A stretch of DNA of 64,000 nucleotides, from NCBI RefSeq assembly GCF_026410285.1, contig NZ_JAPMLP010000001.1:186001-250000 (forward strand), in the 5' to 3' direction. A program made the position numbers and the translations under genes. The DNA comes from Sulfitobacter sp. F26169L. Lineage in GTDB: Bacteria > Pseudomonadota > Alphaproteobacteria > Rhodobacterales > Rhodobacteraceae. Shown here piece by piece: positions 8,866 through 18,168 of the stretch; the first letter of the stretch is position 1; every line of letters starts with the position of its first letter. The notes beneath the pieces are model-generated. The model did no database searches, was not told the origin of the DNA, and saw nothing but the letters and a program-made list of their open reading frames with translations.

Positions 8866-9056
8866 TGAACTATTAGAACTTGGTGTAGGTGCCACAACCC
8901 AAAAGCGGAAAGGTTCTATAGGTGATATCGCGCTGGAGTGTTGAAAACAGGCGCCTCAAACCCATGTTTCATATTGCGGTTGGTACAGTCACCATGCACT
9001 CTACCGGAAATGAAAGTCGCCCAGACGCGGGTATGATTTCGATCAGGAGACGATAT

Positions 9057-10544
9057 ATGCAGCCCAAAGCGGTCGCCAGAACACAAACACCTTCCTTTTC
9101 CCCAGTCTTGCGCGCAGCCCTGATCGGGCTGATGGCGCTGACGTTGGTGGTCCTGCAAACGGTAATGGCCCACGCCAAACCGGAAAGCCTCGCGCCACTT
9201 GCGGAAAAAATCAGCCCGTCTGTGGTGAATATTACGACCTCCACACTTGTTGAAGGGCGTACCGGCCCGCGCGGGATCGTGCCCGAAGGCTCACCGTTTG
9301 AGGATTTTTTCCGCGAGTTTCAGGACCGTAACAGAGGAGAAGACGACACACCCGCACCGCGGCGCTCTTCCGCGCTTGGGTCGGGGTTTGTGATTTCCGA
9401 AGACGGCTATGTTGTCACCAACAACCACGTGATTGAAGGCGCCGATGAAATCACAATCGAGTTTTTCTCGGGTAAGGAGCTGGTCGCCAAGGTGATCGGG
9501 ACCGACCCGAACACCGACATTGCCCTTTTGAAAGTCGAAGCGGATGCGCCGCTGCCGTTTGTCAGCTTTGGTGACAGTGACAAGGCGCGCGTGGGCGATT
9601 GGGTGATCGCGATGGGCAACCCGCTAGGGCAGGGATTCTCCGTGTCGGCAGGTATCGTTAGCGCGCGCAATCGCGCGCTGTCGGGCACCTATGACGACTA
9701 CATCCAGACTGACGCGGCGATCAACCGCGGCAACTCTGGCGGGCCGCTGTTCAATATGGATGGCGCGGTGATCGGCGTTAACACAGCAATCCTGTCGCCA
9801 AACGGCGGATCGATCGGCATCGGGTTTTCCATGGCGGCAAACGTGGTGACACGGGTTGTGGACCAATTGAAGGAATTCGGTGAAACACGCCGTGGTTGGC
9901 TGGGCGTGCGCATTCAGGACGTCACAGAAGACGTTGCGGATGCCATGGGGCTGGCCAAAGCGGCAGGCGCGCTGATCACGGATGTGCCCGATGGCCCTGC
10001 CAAAGAGGCTGGGTTGAAAACCGGTGACGTGATCCTGTCGTTTGACGGTGTTGATGTGGCAGACACCCGCGGTCTGGTCCGTCAGGTCGGGAACAGTGCT
10101 GTTGGTGCAACCGTGCGGGTTAAGGTGCTGCGCGAAGGCAAGAGCCAGACCATCGCGGTGGTGCTGGGACGGCGGGAGGATTCAACCTCGGCCAGCGCAT
10201 CGGATGAGGAAAGCCAGCCGGATACACCGCAGTCACCGGAAGTGTCATCTTTGCTGGGGCTGACGGTAACGCCGCTGGATGATGACATGCGTCAGGAGCT
10301 CGGTGCGTCAAACGACATACAGGGCCTTGCGGTCACGAATGTCGAAGAAGGATCGGAAGCCTTTGAAAAAGGACTGCGTGCAGGTGATATCATCACCGAA
10401 GCAGGGCAGCAGAAAATCGCCACGATTGCCGAGCTGAACGCCCGTGTGGATGCAGCGCGTAAGGCGGGGCGGAAATCGCTGTTGCTGTTGGTGCGCCGCG
10501 CCGGTGATCCGCGCTTTGTAGCGCTGACACTCGACAGCGAATAA
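9057..10544 (+). CDS. DegP/DegQ-type periplasmic serine endoprotease (Do family)
   Basis: Degrades or refolds damaged envelope proteins. The 495 residues have a signal peptide (hydrophobic core ALIGLMALTLVVLQTVM, cleavage after AHA), a trypsin-like domain and two PDZ domains. The triad is intact: His in TNNHVIEG, Asp in DPNTDIALLK and Ser in GNSGGPLFN. The PDZ domains are recognisable by RRGWLGVRIQDV and SSLLGLTVTPL. Of several in-frame starts, ATG 9057 is favoured: it follows AGGAG at 9045-9049 and gives a normal signal peptide, while the one at 8922 would bury the signal. A terminator follows. DegP versus DegQ/MucD cannot be settled here, so no symbol is given. Confidence 0.93.
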   Translation: MQPKAVARTQTPSFSPVLRAALIGLMALTLVVLQTVMAHAKPESLAPLAEKISPSVVNITTSTLVEGRTGPRGIVPEGSPFEDFFREFQDRNRGEDDTPAPRRSSALGSGFVISEDGYVVTNNHVIEGADEITIEFFSGKELVAKVIGTDPNTDIALLKVEADAPLPFVSFGDSDKARVGDWVIAMGNPLGQGFSVSAGIVSARNRALSGTYDDYIQTDAAINRGNSGGPLFNMDGAVIGVNTAILSPNGGSIGIGFSMAANVVTRVVDQLKEFGETRRGWLGVRIQDVTEDVADAMGLAKAAGALITDVPDGPAKEAGLKTGDVILSFDGVDVADTRGLVRQVGNSAVGATVRVKVLREGKSQTIAVVLGRREDSTSASASDEESQPDTPQSPEVSSLLGLTVTPLDDDMRQELGASNDIQGLAVTNVEEGSEAFEKGLRAGDIITEAGQQKIATIAELNARVDAARKAGRKSLLLLVRRAGDPRFVALTLDSE

Positions 10545-10566
10545 ACCGCGTTTGTTGACGATCCAG

Positions 10567-10597
10567 ACAAGGCGCTCCCTTAGCGGGGGCGCCTTTT
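10567..10597 (+). terminator. terminator of the Do-family protease gene
   Basis: A stem formed by AAGGCGC (10569-10575) and GCGCCTT (10589-10595), extended by C/G pairs on the loop side, is followed by TT and ACG. It lies about 25 bp after the protease stop and just before the convergent gene ending at 10610, so it may serve both strands. Confidence 0.65.
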
Positions 10598-10609
10598 ACG
10601 TTGTTGTCA

Positions 10610-11149
10610 TTACGGCGTGCGCGGAATAGCGACGATGCCCAAATCGCGCGCTGTCTCGATGGACAGGACATCGCTGGGCAGACCAGCGGCTGTTTGCACT
10701 TGTAATACCGCGCGGCGGGTCGCTTGGTCCATGTTGCCGTTGACCTCGCCTTCATAAAGGCCGCGCACCTGCAATGCGCGCTGCAAGGTGGATACAAATT
10801 CAACCGTAAAGTCGGGGGGGCAGGGGATTTCAAACCAGCGATCTGTGCGCGGCGTGACGATCTGCTGGCGGCTTTCTTCGCGATAAACGGGCAGGGTGGC
10901 AATTGTGCCATCCGGATTGATCTTGGCCGGGGTCACAAGAACCTGTTCGGTCACCGTTTCGATAACTGCGGGAGTGGGGATTTTGCCCCAGCATGTGCCC
11001 GGTGGTGCCCCCGGCGGGGCAAGACCATTGCCCATGACCACACCACTGTCGGAAACGGTTTGATCCTGTAGGCACGCAGCCAGTAGGGCAGCCGCCGCCA
11101 AAGCAGTGCCAAAGCGCAATGCAAAGCGCGGTGAATATGCCTGTGTCAT
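10610..11149 (-). CDS. peptidoglycan-binding domain lipoprotein
   Basis: A 179-residue lipoprotein. The N-terminus has an Arg-containing n-region, a hydrophobic Ala/Leu stretch and a lipobox LLAAC, so the mature protein begins at a lipidated Cys. The middle (about 40-115) is a family-specific region with TEQVLVTPAKINPDG. The C-terminus is a peptidoglycan-binding type 1 fold: FVSTLQRALQVRGLYEGEVN followed by DQATRRAVLQVQTAAGL. It likely ties the envelope membrane to the wall. The ATG at 11149 was chosen because it starts the signal peptide cleanly. The gene is divergent from the ferredoxin operon. Confidence 0.8.
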   Translation of the reverse strand: MTQAYSPRFALRFGTALAAAALLAACLQDQTVSDSGVVMGNGLAPPGAPPGTCWGKIPTPAVIETVTEQVLVTPAKINPDGTIATLPVYREESRQQIVTPRTDRWFEIPCPPDFTVEFVSTLQRALQVRGLYEGEVNGNMDQATRRAVLQVQTAAGLPSDVLSIETARDLGIVAIPRTP

Positions 11150-11303
11150 AGCCCAACGCCTTTGGGTCTGTTTGATGTTGCTGCACCCTAACGCGTTTTC
11201 AAAGCGGTGCCTAGAAGCCAGATGGTAACAGGCACAATGCGGCGTATGAGATACGCACAGCAGGCGCAAAAGAGGGGTGGCGCGCAAGCAAGCGCTTGCG
11301 TAG

Positions 11304-11659
<356 letters not shown>

Positions 11660-11660
<1 letters not shown>

Positions 11661-12454
11661 TGCCCATGGGGGCGCGGCGTCTGCGGTTGCGCAAGGGGCA
11701 ACGCCCCATCCGCCGCGCGCTGCTGACCTTGTGCGCGGGGCTGGCGCTGCTGGCGCCCGCTGCAGCACAAGCGGAAACGATTACAGCGGCGCGCTATGCA
11801 GAGCCGACTTCCCGCTACGCCCACGGTATCTTTGGTGATGCCGAAGAATGGGGCGCGCTGGAAATCGACGTAGAAGGATCACCCGAAACCGCTTTGAAAA
11901 CCGGGCCCGTTGTCCGCAGAACGATCCGTCTTTTCCGGCTGCCGATCACCTCGGTATTCGAGGATATCGCGCCCCGGCTTGCCGATGTCGACGGCGACGG
12001 CCACCCCGAAGTGATTGTTGTGGAAACCGATGTGAACCGCGGTGCTTCCCTGGCGATCTACTCCGCAAGCGGCAAGATGGCCGCAACGCCCTATATCGGC
12101 CAGCGCAACCGCTGGCTTGCCCCTGTTACTGTCGCTGATCTGGATGGCGACGGATTGGTCGAGATTGCATATATCGACCGTCCGCATTTGGCCAAAACCC
12201 TGCGCATCTGGCGGTTTGAGAGCGGCACTCTCAGCCCCGTCGCGAATGCAAAAGGGCTTACAAACCACCGCATCGGAGATCGTGACATTGCCGGCGGCCT
12301 GCGCACCTGCGGCGCAACCCCCGAAATGATTGTGGCCAATGCCGACTGGACCCGCCTGATCGCCGTGACCTTCGATGGCACAACCCTTCACAAGCGCGAC
12401 ATCGGGCCGCACAAGGGCCGGAGCAGTTTCAGGGACGCGTTATCATGCAAATGA
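11660..12454 (+). CDS. secreted FG-GAP/VCBS-repeat-like protein
   Basis: 264 residues. A long Arg-rich n-region is followed by a hydrophobic helix ending LLAPAAAQAE, consistent with export. Two repeats carry the Asp-rich, calcium-loop-like signature of FG-GAP/VCBS modules: ADVDGDGHPEVIVVE and ADLDGDGLVEIAYID, and a third degenerate unit may follow near the C-terminus (EMIVANADWTRLIAV). This suggests a partial beta-propeller. The start overlaps the ferredoxin stop, and the end overlaps the next gene by 10 bp, so all three are probably cotranslated. Function is unknown; why a periplasmic propeller is coupled to a cytoplasmic ferredoxin is unclear. Confidence 0.8.
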
Positions 12455-12849
12455 AGGCAGCACTCATCGCAACCCTCTGCGCTGTCTGTGCGGCTCCGCT
12501 CTGCGCACAAGAGCAAATGACACCAGAGGGTTTTCTGGAACTCGCGGTTGGCCGCACGCTGAGCTTTTCGAGTATGAGTTCGGGCGTTTTGGTCGGGGTC
12601 GAGCAGTTCTTGCGCCCTGATCTGTCCGTGTGGGCGGATGAAACGGGCCGGTGCACCTATGGACTTATCGAAGTGCGCGGCCCGACGCTGTGCTTTCTTT
12701 ATGAGGATGCACCAGACCCCGGCAATTGCTGGATACCTTTTATGGACGACGGAACCCTTTTGGTGTTGTCGCAAGGCACCCGCGAAGTGCAACGTATCAG
12801 CGATATCAGCGAGCAGGCCGTCACCTGCGAAGGCGCGCCTGTTTCCTGA
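12445..12849 (+). CDS. small secreted Cys-containing protein, paralogue of the 15854 gene
   Basis: 134 residues with a clear signal peptide (ALIATLCAVCAAPLCAQ). The mature part has the order Gly-x-Thr-Leu, a hydrophobic YL/FL strand, Trp, Gly-x-Cys and then LCFLYEDAPDPGNCW, ending with a Cys near the C-terminus. The same arrangement occurs in the protein encoded at 15854-16249 (LICFTYDDRPDPQCW). The even number of conserved Cys suggests disulfides in the periplasm. The layout recalls DUF995-type small proteins, but I cannot confirm this. It overlaps the VCBS gene by 10 bp and ends the ferredoxin operon. Function unknown. Confidence 0.75.
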   Translation: MQMKAALIATLCAVCAAPLCAQEQMTPEGFLELAVGRTLSFSSMSSGVLVGVEQFLRPDLSVWADETGRCTYGLIEVRGPTLCFLYEDAPDPGNCWIPFMDDGTLLVLSQGTREVQRISDISEQAVTCEGAPVS

Positions 12850-12868
12850 CTGAAGCCATGACGCGTGT

Positions 12869-14131
12869 TTACAGCGCGCGCCAGCCGATATCACGGCGAC
12901 AAAACCCTTCGGGCCAGTCAATGGCATCTACCATCGCATAGGCCCGCTGTTGAGCCTGCGCCAATGTCTCGCCGCGCGCGGTGACATTCAAAACCCGCCC
13001 CCCTACGGCGACAATCCCGCCGTTTTCTTCTTTGGTCCCGGCGTGGAAAACCATGTTGCTGTTGTTTTCGGGTAGCGTGTCTAGGCCCCGGATAAGCGAG
13101 CCTTTTTCATACGTGGCCGGATAGCCTTTTGCGGCGAGCACCACGGTCAATGCGTGATCGTCGGCCCAGTTTACTTGCGCTTCGGCCAGTCGCCCTTCGG
13201 CTGCGGCATGCATCAGGTCAAACGCCTGCGCGCCAAGACGCATCATCAGCACCTGACACTCGGGATCGCCAAAGCGTACATTGTATTCAACCAGCCGAGG
13301 TGCGCCGTTTTCGATCATCAGACCGGCATATAGGACGCCCTGATAAGGCATGCCGCGCCTAGCCATTTCGGCCATGGTCGGGCGAATGATTTCTGCGAGC
13401 GCGCGCTCTGCAATCTCGTCCGTCAGCACCGGTGCAGGTGAATACGCCCCCATCCCGCCGGTATTGAGGCCGGTGTCGCCTTCCCCGACGCGCTTGTGAT
13501 CCTGCGCCGATCCAATGGGCAACACGTTTTCACCGTCACACAGAATAAAGAATGATGCCTCCTCACCGTGCATGAACTCCTCGATCACGACTTCGGCGCC
13601 AGCATCGCCAAAGCCGCCACCGAACATGTCGTCGATTGCTGCTTCGGCCTCTGCAAGCGTTTCGGCAATAATCACACCCTTGCCTGCGGCCAAACCATCC
13701 GCCTTGACCACAATCGGCAGACTTTGGCCGCGTAAATATGCCTTCGCAGCCGCCGGATCGGCAAAATGCCCGTAGGCTGCCGTTGGCGCGCCACAGGCAT
13801 CGCAAATCTCTTTGGTGAATGCTTTTGAAGCCTCCAGCGCTGCGGCGGCTTTGGACGGGCCGAAAACAGGTATCCCGGCTTCGCGCAGTCTGTCGGCAAC
13901 ACCGGCAGCCAAAGGCGCTTCCGGTCCGATGATCACGAAATCAATGTTGTTTCGCTCGGCAAATTCGACAACGGCGCCGCCGTCATTGATATCGATGGTC
14001 GCACAATCGGCAATCTGTGCAATGCCTGCATTTCCCGGCGCAACAACCAGTTTGTCACATTTGGGATTCTGTAAAACGGCCCAAGCCAGGCTATGCTCGC
14101 GCCCGCCACTACCCAATATCAGAATATTCAT
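12869..14131 (-). CDS. purD: phosphoribosylamine-glycine ligase (GARS)
   Basis: Joins phosphoribosylamine and glycine with ATP, the second step of purine synthesis. The 420-residue ATP-grasp enzyme begins MNILILGSGGREHSLAW, the family N-terminus. It contains IGPEAPLAAGVAD, VKADGLAAGKGV for nucleotide binding and the FGDPECQVLMMRL segment that holds the metal-binding Glu/Asn. Start at 14131 was chosen because it gives exactly the canonical N-terminus; upstream in-frame codons to 14233 encode His/Arg-rich sequence that does not fit. It is divergent from xseA with 71 bp between starts, and convergent with the small secreted gene at 12445. Confidence 0.96.
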   Translation of the reverse strand: MNILILGSGGREHSLAWAVLQNPKCDKLVVAPGNAGIAQIADCATIDINDGGAVVEFAERNNIDFVIIGPEAPLAAGVADRLREAGIPVFGPSKAAAALEASKAFTKEICDACGAPTAAYGHFADPAAAKAYLRGQSLPIVVKADGLAAGKGVIIAETLAEAEAAIDDMFGGGFGDAGAEVVIEEFMHGEEASFFILCDGENVLPIGSAQDHKRVGEGDTGLNTGGMGAYSPAPVLTDEIAERALAEIIRPTMAEMARRGMPYQGVLYAGLMIENGAPRLVEYNVRFGDPECQVLMMRLGAQAFDLMHAAAEGRLAEAQVNWADDHALTVVLAAKGYPATYEKGSLIRGLDTLPENNSNMVFHAGTKEENGGIVAVGGRVLNVTARGETLAQAQQRAYAMVDAIDWPEGFCRRDIGWRAL

Positions 14132-14202
14132 CGCACGCGCTCCCTTGGCCTTCGTTGCGGGGCGTTTTATGCTGGCGCGGTGGTATGCACAAGGATGCAC
14201 TG

Positions 14203-15759
14203 ATGGATCTGTTCGATGATGAAGGCGATGCAAAGGGCAACAGCCCCGAATATACCGTTGGCGAACTGTCAGGCGCGATCAAACGGGTCATCGAAAACGA
14301 ATTCGGCCATGTGCGTGTGCGCGCCGAAGTCGGGCGTGTCAGCCTGCCCCGTTCGGGCCATGTTTATCTGGACCTGAAAGACGACAAAGCCGTGATGGCG
14401 GGGATCATCTGGAAAGGTGTTGCTGGCAAACTCGACACGATGCCCGAAGAGGGCATGGAAGTGATCGCCACAGGCCGGATCACCACCTTCCCCGGGCAAT
14501 CGAAATACCAGATCATCATCGAAGATATCAAACCCGCCGGAATGGGGGCGCTGATGGCCGTGCTGGAGAAGCGCAAGGCGGCATTGGCGGCGGGGGGCCT
14601 GTTTGACCCCGCCCGCAAGCGGCCCTTGCCTTATCTGCCCGAAATCATCGGCGTTGTCACATCCCCCTCTGGCGCCGTGATCCGCGATATCCTGCACCGG
14701 CTGCGTGACCGGTTCCCGCGCAAGGTATTGATCTGGCCCGTTGCGGTGCAAGGGGCGAAATGCGGTCCAGAAGTTACTCGCGCCATTGAGGGCTTTAATC
14801 GCCTTACCCCCGGGGGGGCGTTGCCGCGACCGGATCTGCTGATCGTCGCGCGGGGCGGCGGCTCTGTCGAAGACCTCTGGGGCTTTAACGAAGAATCGGT
14901 GGTACGTGCCGCCGCCGCATCCGGCATCCCGCTGATCTCTGCCGTTGGACATGAGACAGACACGACCCTGATAGATTACGCATCAGACAAGCGCGCCCCA
15001 ACTCCGACGGCAGCTGCCGAACTTGCAGTCCCCGTACGCCATGAACTGATCGCCTATCTCGACCAGCAACACGCGAGGATGAGCCGCGCGTTGAGTCAGG
15101 GGTTGGTACAGCGCGCCCAGCGTTTGCGTGATATGGCACGCGCACTGCCCCGTCCCGACAGCCTGCTGGACTCACCGCGCCAGCGCCTCGACCGTGCCGG
15201 TGATCGCCTGATGCGTGCAAAATCCCTGACCGAGCAGCCCGGACTGCGCCTCGAACGCGCAGCCGCCCGCCTCGATCCCGCCCTGATCGCAGGTGTCCAA
15301 AAGCGCAAACTCCGGCTTTATGAACTCGGCGGCGGTCTCAATCCGCGCTTGCTGCAATCGCGCTTCAACGATGACAGGCGCCGCCTGAACGATACCGGCG
15401 CGCGCCTCGCGCCTGCATTGGGTCGCATCGTCACCGCCAAACGCAGCGCCGCGAACGCCCATCGCCTGCGCCCCGATCTGCTCGCTCGCGATATTTCGGA
15501 CAAAAGAAGCCAACTCTCCCGGACAACCGGTTCACTGGCAAAAGCTGCAAACCGTCAGATATCCCAGTGGCACCAAAAAATCACCGCTGCCGAGCGCCTG
15601 CGCCTTACCTTGGGATACGAGGCAACGCTGGAACGCGGCTTTGCTGTTGTGCGCAGCCGCGAACGCGTGATCACATCCAGCACCGCTGCAAGCGCCCAGC
15701 CGGAACTGGAAATCCAGTTTCCGGATGGCAAGCTCACAGTTCACCCCGACAAAACCTGA
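14203..15759 (+). CDS. xseA: exodeoxyribonuclease VII large subunit
   Basis: Catalytic subunit of the single-strand exonuclease ExoVII, acting in DNA repair with XseB (not in this window). The 518 residues start with an OB-fold (YTVGELSGAIKRVIENEFGHVRVRAE split by the usual beta strands), then the nuclease core with VVTSPSGAVIRDILHR, IARGGGSVEDLWGFN and SAVGHETDTTLIDYASDKRAPTPTAAAE. A long C-terminal helical, Arg/Leu-rich region follows. Start ATG 14203 has AAGGA seven bases upstream; ATG 14185 is a weaker alternative. The tail is longer than in E. coli (456 residues), which is common in this order. Confidence 0.95.
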   Translation: MDLFDDEGDAKGNSPEYTVGELSGAIKRVIENEFGHVRVRAEVGRVSLPRSGHVYLDLKDDKAVMAGIIWKGVAGKLDTMPEEGMEVIATGRITTFPGQSKYQIIIEDIKPAGMGALMAVLEKRKAALAAGGLFDPARKRPLPYLPEIIGVVTSPSGAVIRDILHRLRDRFPRKVLIWPVAVQGAKCGPEVTRAIEGFNRLTPGGALPRPDLLIVARGGGSVEDLWGFNEESVVRAAAASGIPLISAVGHETDTTLIDYASDKRAPTPTAAAELAVPVRHELIAYLDQQHARMSRALSQGLVQRAQRLRDMARALPRPDSLLDSPRQRLDRAGDRLMRAKSLTEQPGLRLERAAARLDPALIAGVQKRKLRLYELGGGLNPRLLQSRFNDDRRRLNDTGARLAPALGRIVTAKRSAANAHRLRPDLLARDISDKRSQLSRTTGSLAKAANRQISQWHQKITAAERLRLTLGYEATLERGFAVVRSRERVITSSTAASAQPELEIQFPDGKLTVHPDKT

Positions 15760-15770
15760 ACCAACCCGTT

Positions 15771-15838
15771 ATTTCTTTTGGCCAAAAATATCCCGGGGGC
15801 CTTTGCCCGTCAGGGCACAGGCGGGGCAGCGCCCTTGG
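15771..15838 (+). repeat. structured GC-rich intergenic element after xseA
   Basis: After the xseA stop the sequence runs CTTTTGGCCAAAAATATCCC, then alternating G and C blocks that fold into an imperfect hairpin (CCTTTGCCC with GGGCACAGG around GTCA). From memory, a segment of this kind (a TTGGCCAAAA palindrome, ATATCCCGGGGG, then a G/C-block hairpin) recurs between genes in Rhodobacterales genomes. Only one copy is present here, so its repeat nature cannot be shown from this window. Confidence 0.35.
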
Positions 15839-15853
15839 TACGGTGCAAAAAAC

Positions 15854-16249
15854 CTAAACGCCTATCTTCGGACCCAGACACAGCATTTCCTGCGTGCTTT
15901 CATTCGCTTCATACAGCGGCGTAATGGCGGGGTCGTTCTCGAACCGCGCGATCAATCCGCGCGACCCGCGTTCAAAGCTCCAGCATTGTGGATCGGGCCT
16001 GTCATCATAGGTAAAACAAATCAGACCGTTTGCCTCGTACCATTGCCCTTCTTTGCATTCCCCATCCAAAAATGACCAGCGAACACGCCGGTTCGGTAAA
16101 TAGATCTCCGCACCATAAGCTTCGCCGTTATTTCCGTAGTAAAGCGTTTTCCCACGGGTGTAGGCGTCAAATTCCTCGGCATCCATCAGGGTCTGCGCGT
16201 TCGCGACAGGGGCGGCAAGCGCCAAAAGTATCGGCAAATATTTCCACAT
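15854..16249 (-). CDS. small secreted Cys-containing protein, paralogue of the 12445 gene
   Basis: 131 residues with a signal peptide (WKYLPILLALAAPVANA) cleaved before QTL. The mature protein has GKTLYYG, a YLPNRRVRW strand, DGECKEGQW and LICFTYDDRPDPQCW, then a charged tail with a last Cys (MLCLGPKIGV). The same elements occur in the same order in the 12445 gene product, so these are two members of one family three kilobases apart on opposite strands. It is convergent with xseA. Function unknown; a periplasmic location is the only safe inference. Confidence 0.75.
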   Translation of the reverse strand: MWKYLPILLALAAPVANAQTLMDAEEFDAYTRGKTLYYGNNGEAYGAEIYLPNRRVRWSFLDGECKEGQWYEANGLICFTYDDRPDPQCWSFERGSRGLIARFENDPAITPLYEANESTQEMLCLGPKIGV

Positions 16250-16419
16250 GCTGCCACACTGCCAGATGTATCAGGCGGACACCAGAGCCGCAGATCACAC
16301 CAGATCGCCTCTGGCGCAGATGCGCGCACCGCGCAAAGGGCCGCCAAATTGTCGCTTTTTGCCTCAACCCGATCCCGCAGGTTTGCTAGAACAACGCAGC
16401 AGCAAGGGGGACTTTGGCA

Positions 16420-18120
16420 ATGGCGCTGGATGACAACAAAAACGAAGCGGACAAGGGCGTCTGGAAATCCGGCAAAGGCAAGGGGCGCCGCCACACGAAG
16501 GGCCGCCAGCTGGATGATGCCGCATGGGCACAGGTGCGTGATCTCCTCGGTGCAGAGCCGCGCGACCGCGACCTGCTGATCGAACATCTGCATCTTATTC
16601 AGGACAAATACGGGCACCTCTCTGCCGCCCATCTGCGCGCGCTGGCCGAGGAAATGCGGCTCAGCATGGCCGAAGTCTACGAAGTCGCCACGTTCTACGC
16701 CCATTTCGACGTTGTGAAAGAAGGCGAAGCACCGCCTCCCGCGCTGACCATCCGTGTCTGCGACTCGCTCAGTTGCGAACTGGCCGGGGCACAGGCGCTG
16801 AAGTCGGCCCTTGAGGATGGGCTGGACCCGTCAGAAGTGCGCGTGCTGCGTGCGCCGTGTATGGGCCGCTGTGATATGGCACCGGTTCTGGAACTGGGTC
16901 ATGCCCATATCGATAACGCGACTGTTGAAAAGGTACATGCCGCGATCGCGGCTGACGACACACACGCCGATATCCCCGATTACGAAACCTATGAAGCCTA
17001 CACCGCCGCTGGCGGCTATGCGACCCTCGAGCAGCTTCGCACAAGCGGAGACTGGGAGCAGGTGCAGGACACAGTTCTGGCGTCCGGTCTGCGCGGTCTC
17101 GGCGGCGCGGGTTTTCCTTCCGGCAAGAAATGGGGTTTTGTGCGCGCTAATGCCGGTCCGCGTTATATCGCCGTCAACGGCGACGAGGGCGAACCGGGGA
17201 CATTCAAAGACCGCTACTATCTTGAACGCACGCCACATCTTTTTCTCGAAGGTATGCTGATCGCCGCCTGGGCGGTAGAGGCAGAGCGCGCGTATATCTA
17301 CATGCGTGATGAATACCCAGCGGTGCTGGAAATCCTTGCGCGTGAAATCGCGGCGCTGGAAGATGCCGGTGTCGTCGAGGTGGGCTACATTGATCTTCGC
17401 CGCGGTGCGGGAGCCTATATCTGCGGTGAAGAATCCGCGATGATCGAAAGTATCGAGGGCAAGCGCGGTATCCCGCGCCACCGTCCGCCATTTGTTGCAC
17501 AGGTCGGCATTTTTGGCCGCCCGACACTGGTGCACAACGTAGAAACGCTGCATTGGGTTGCGCGCATCTGCCGCGAAGGTCCTGAAATACTGTCTTCTGT
17601 TGAACATAACGGCCGCAAGGGGTTGCGCAGCTATTCCGTGTCGGGCCGTGTGGCCAATGCAGGGGTTTATCTGTTGCCTGCGGGCTCGACCATCACCGAC
17701 GTGATTGCCGCCGCTGGCGGTATGGCGCATGGCCATACATTCAAAGCCTATCAGCCGGGGGGGCCGTCTTCGGGTCTGTTGCCGGCCACGATGGATGATA
17801 TTCCGCTGGATTTCGACACATTGCAGCCTCATGGCAGCTTCATCGGTTCCGCAGCTGTGGTGGTCCTGTCACAAGCCGACCGCGCCCGTGATGCGGCGCT
17901 TAACATGCTGCGCTTTTTCGAGGATGAAAGCTGTGGCCAATGTACGCCCTGCCGTGTCGGCTGTGGCAAGGCGGTCAAGCTGATGCAGGCAGAGCGGTGG
18001 GACCAGTCGTTGCTCGAGGAGCTTTCGACGGCGATGGTCGATGCCTCTATCTGCGGTCTGGGCCAGGCCGCCCCAAACCCGATCCGAATGACGATCAAGC
18101 ATTTTCCTGACGAGATATAG
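16420..18120 (+). CDS. NuoE-NuoF fusion (NADH dehydrogenase / formate dehydrogenase beta-type subunit)
   Basis: A 566-residue NAD(H)-, FMN- and Fe-S-binding module. Residues about 25-160 are NuoE/FdsG-like, with a [2Fe-2S] set CDSLSC and CMGRC. From about 190 it is NuoF/FdsB-like: GLGGAGFPSGKKW and NGDEGEPGTFKDR for FMN and NADH, GAGAYICGEESA, then SCGQCTPCR and a later SICGLG Cys for the [4Fe-4S] cluster N3. Such fusions usually pass electrons between NAD and a molybdenum subunit of formate dehydrogenase. No alpha subunit, Mo-cofactor gene or other nuo gene is present; the next gene is a convergent transglycosylase. Start ATG 16420 follows AAGGGGG; a TTG two codons earlier is unlikely. An N-terminal Lys-rich extension is unusual for NuoE. 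Confidence 0.88.
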   Translation: MALDDNKNEADKGVWKSGKGKGRRHTKGRQLDDAAWAQVRDLLGAEPRDRDLLIEHLHLIQDKYGHLSAAHLRALAEEMRLSMAEVYEVATFYAHFDVVKEGEAPPPALTIRVCDSLSCELAGAQALKSALEDGLDPSEVRVLRAPCMGRCDMAPVLELGHAHIDNATVEKVHAAIAADDTHADIPDYETYEAYTAAGGYATLEQLRTSGDWEQVQDTVLASGLRGLGGAGFPSGKKWGFVRANAGPRYIAVNGDEGEPGTFKDRYYLERTPHLFLEGMLIAAWAVEAERAYIYMRDEYPAVLEILAREIAALEDAGVVEVGYIDLRRGAGAYICGEESAMIESIEGKRGIPRHRPPFVAQVGIFGRPTLVHNVETLHWVARICREGPEILSSVEHNGRKGLRSYSVSGRVANAGVYLLPAGSTITDVIAAAGGMAHGHTFKAYQPGGPSSGLLPATMDDIPLDFDTLQPHGSFIGSAAVVVLSQADRARDAALNMLRFFEDESCGQCTPCRVGCGKAVKLMQAERWDQSLLEELSTAMVDASICGLGQAAPNPIRMTIKHFPDEI

Positions 18121-18168
18121 ACGCACTGCCACACCTTGCGGGGGGGGGGCGCGCGATGATCGAAGCAG

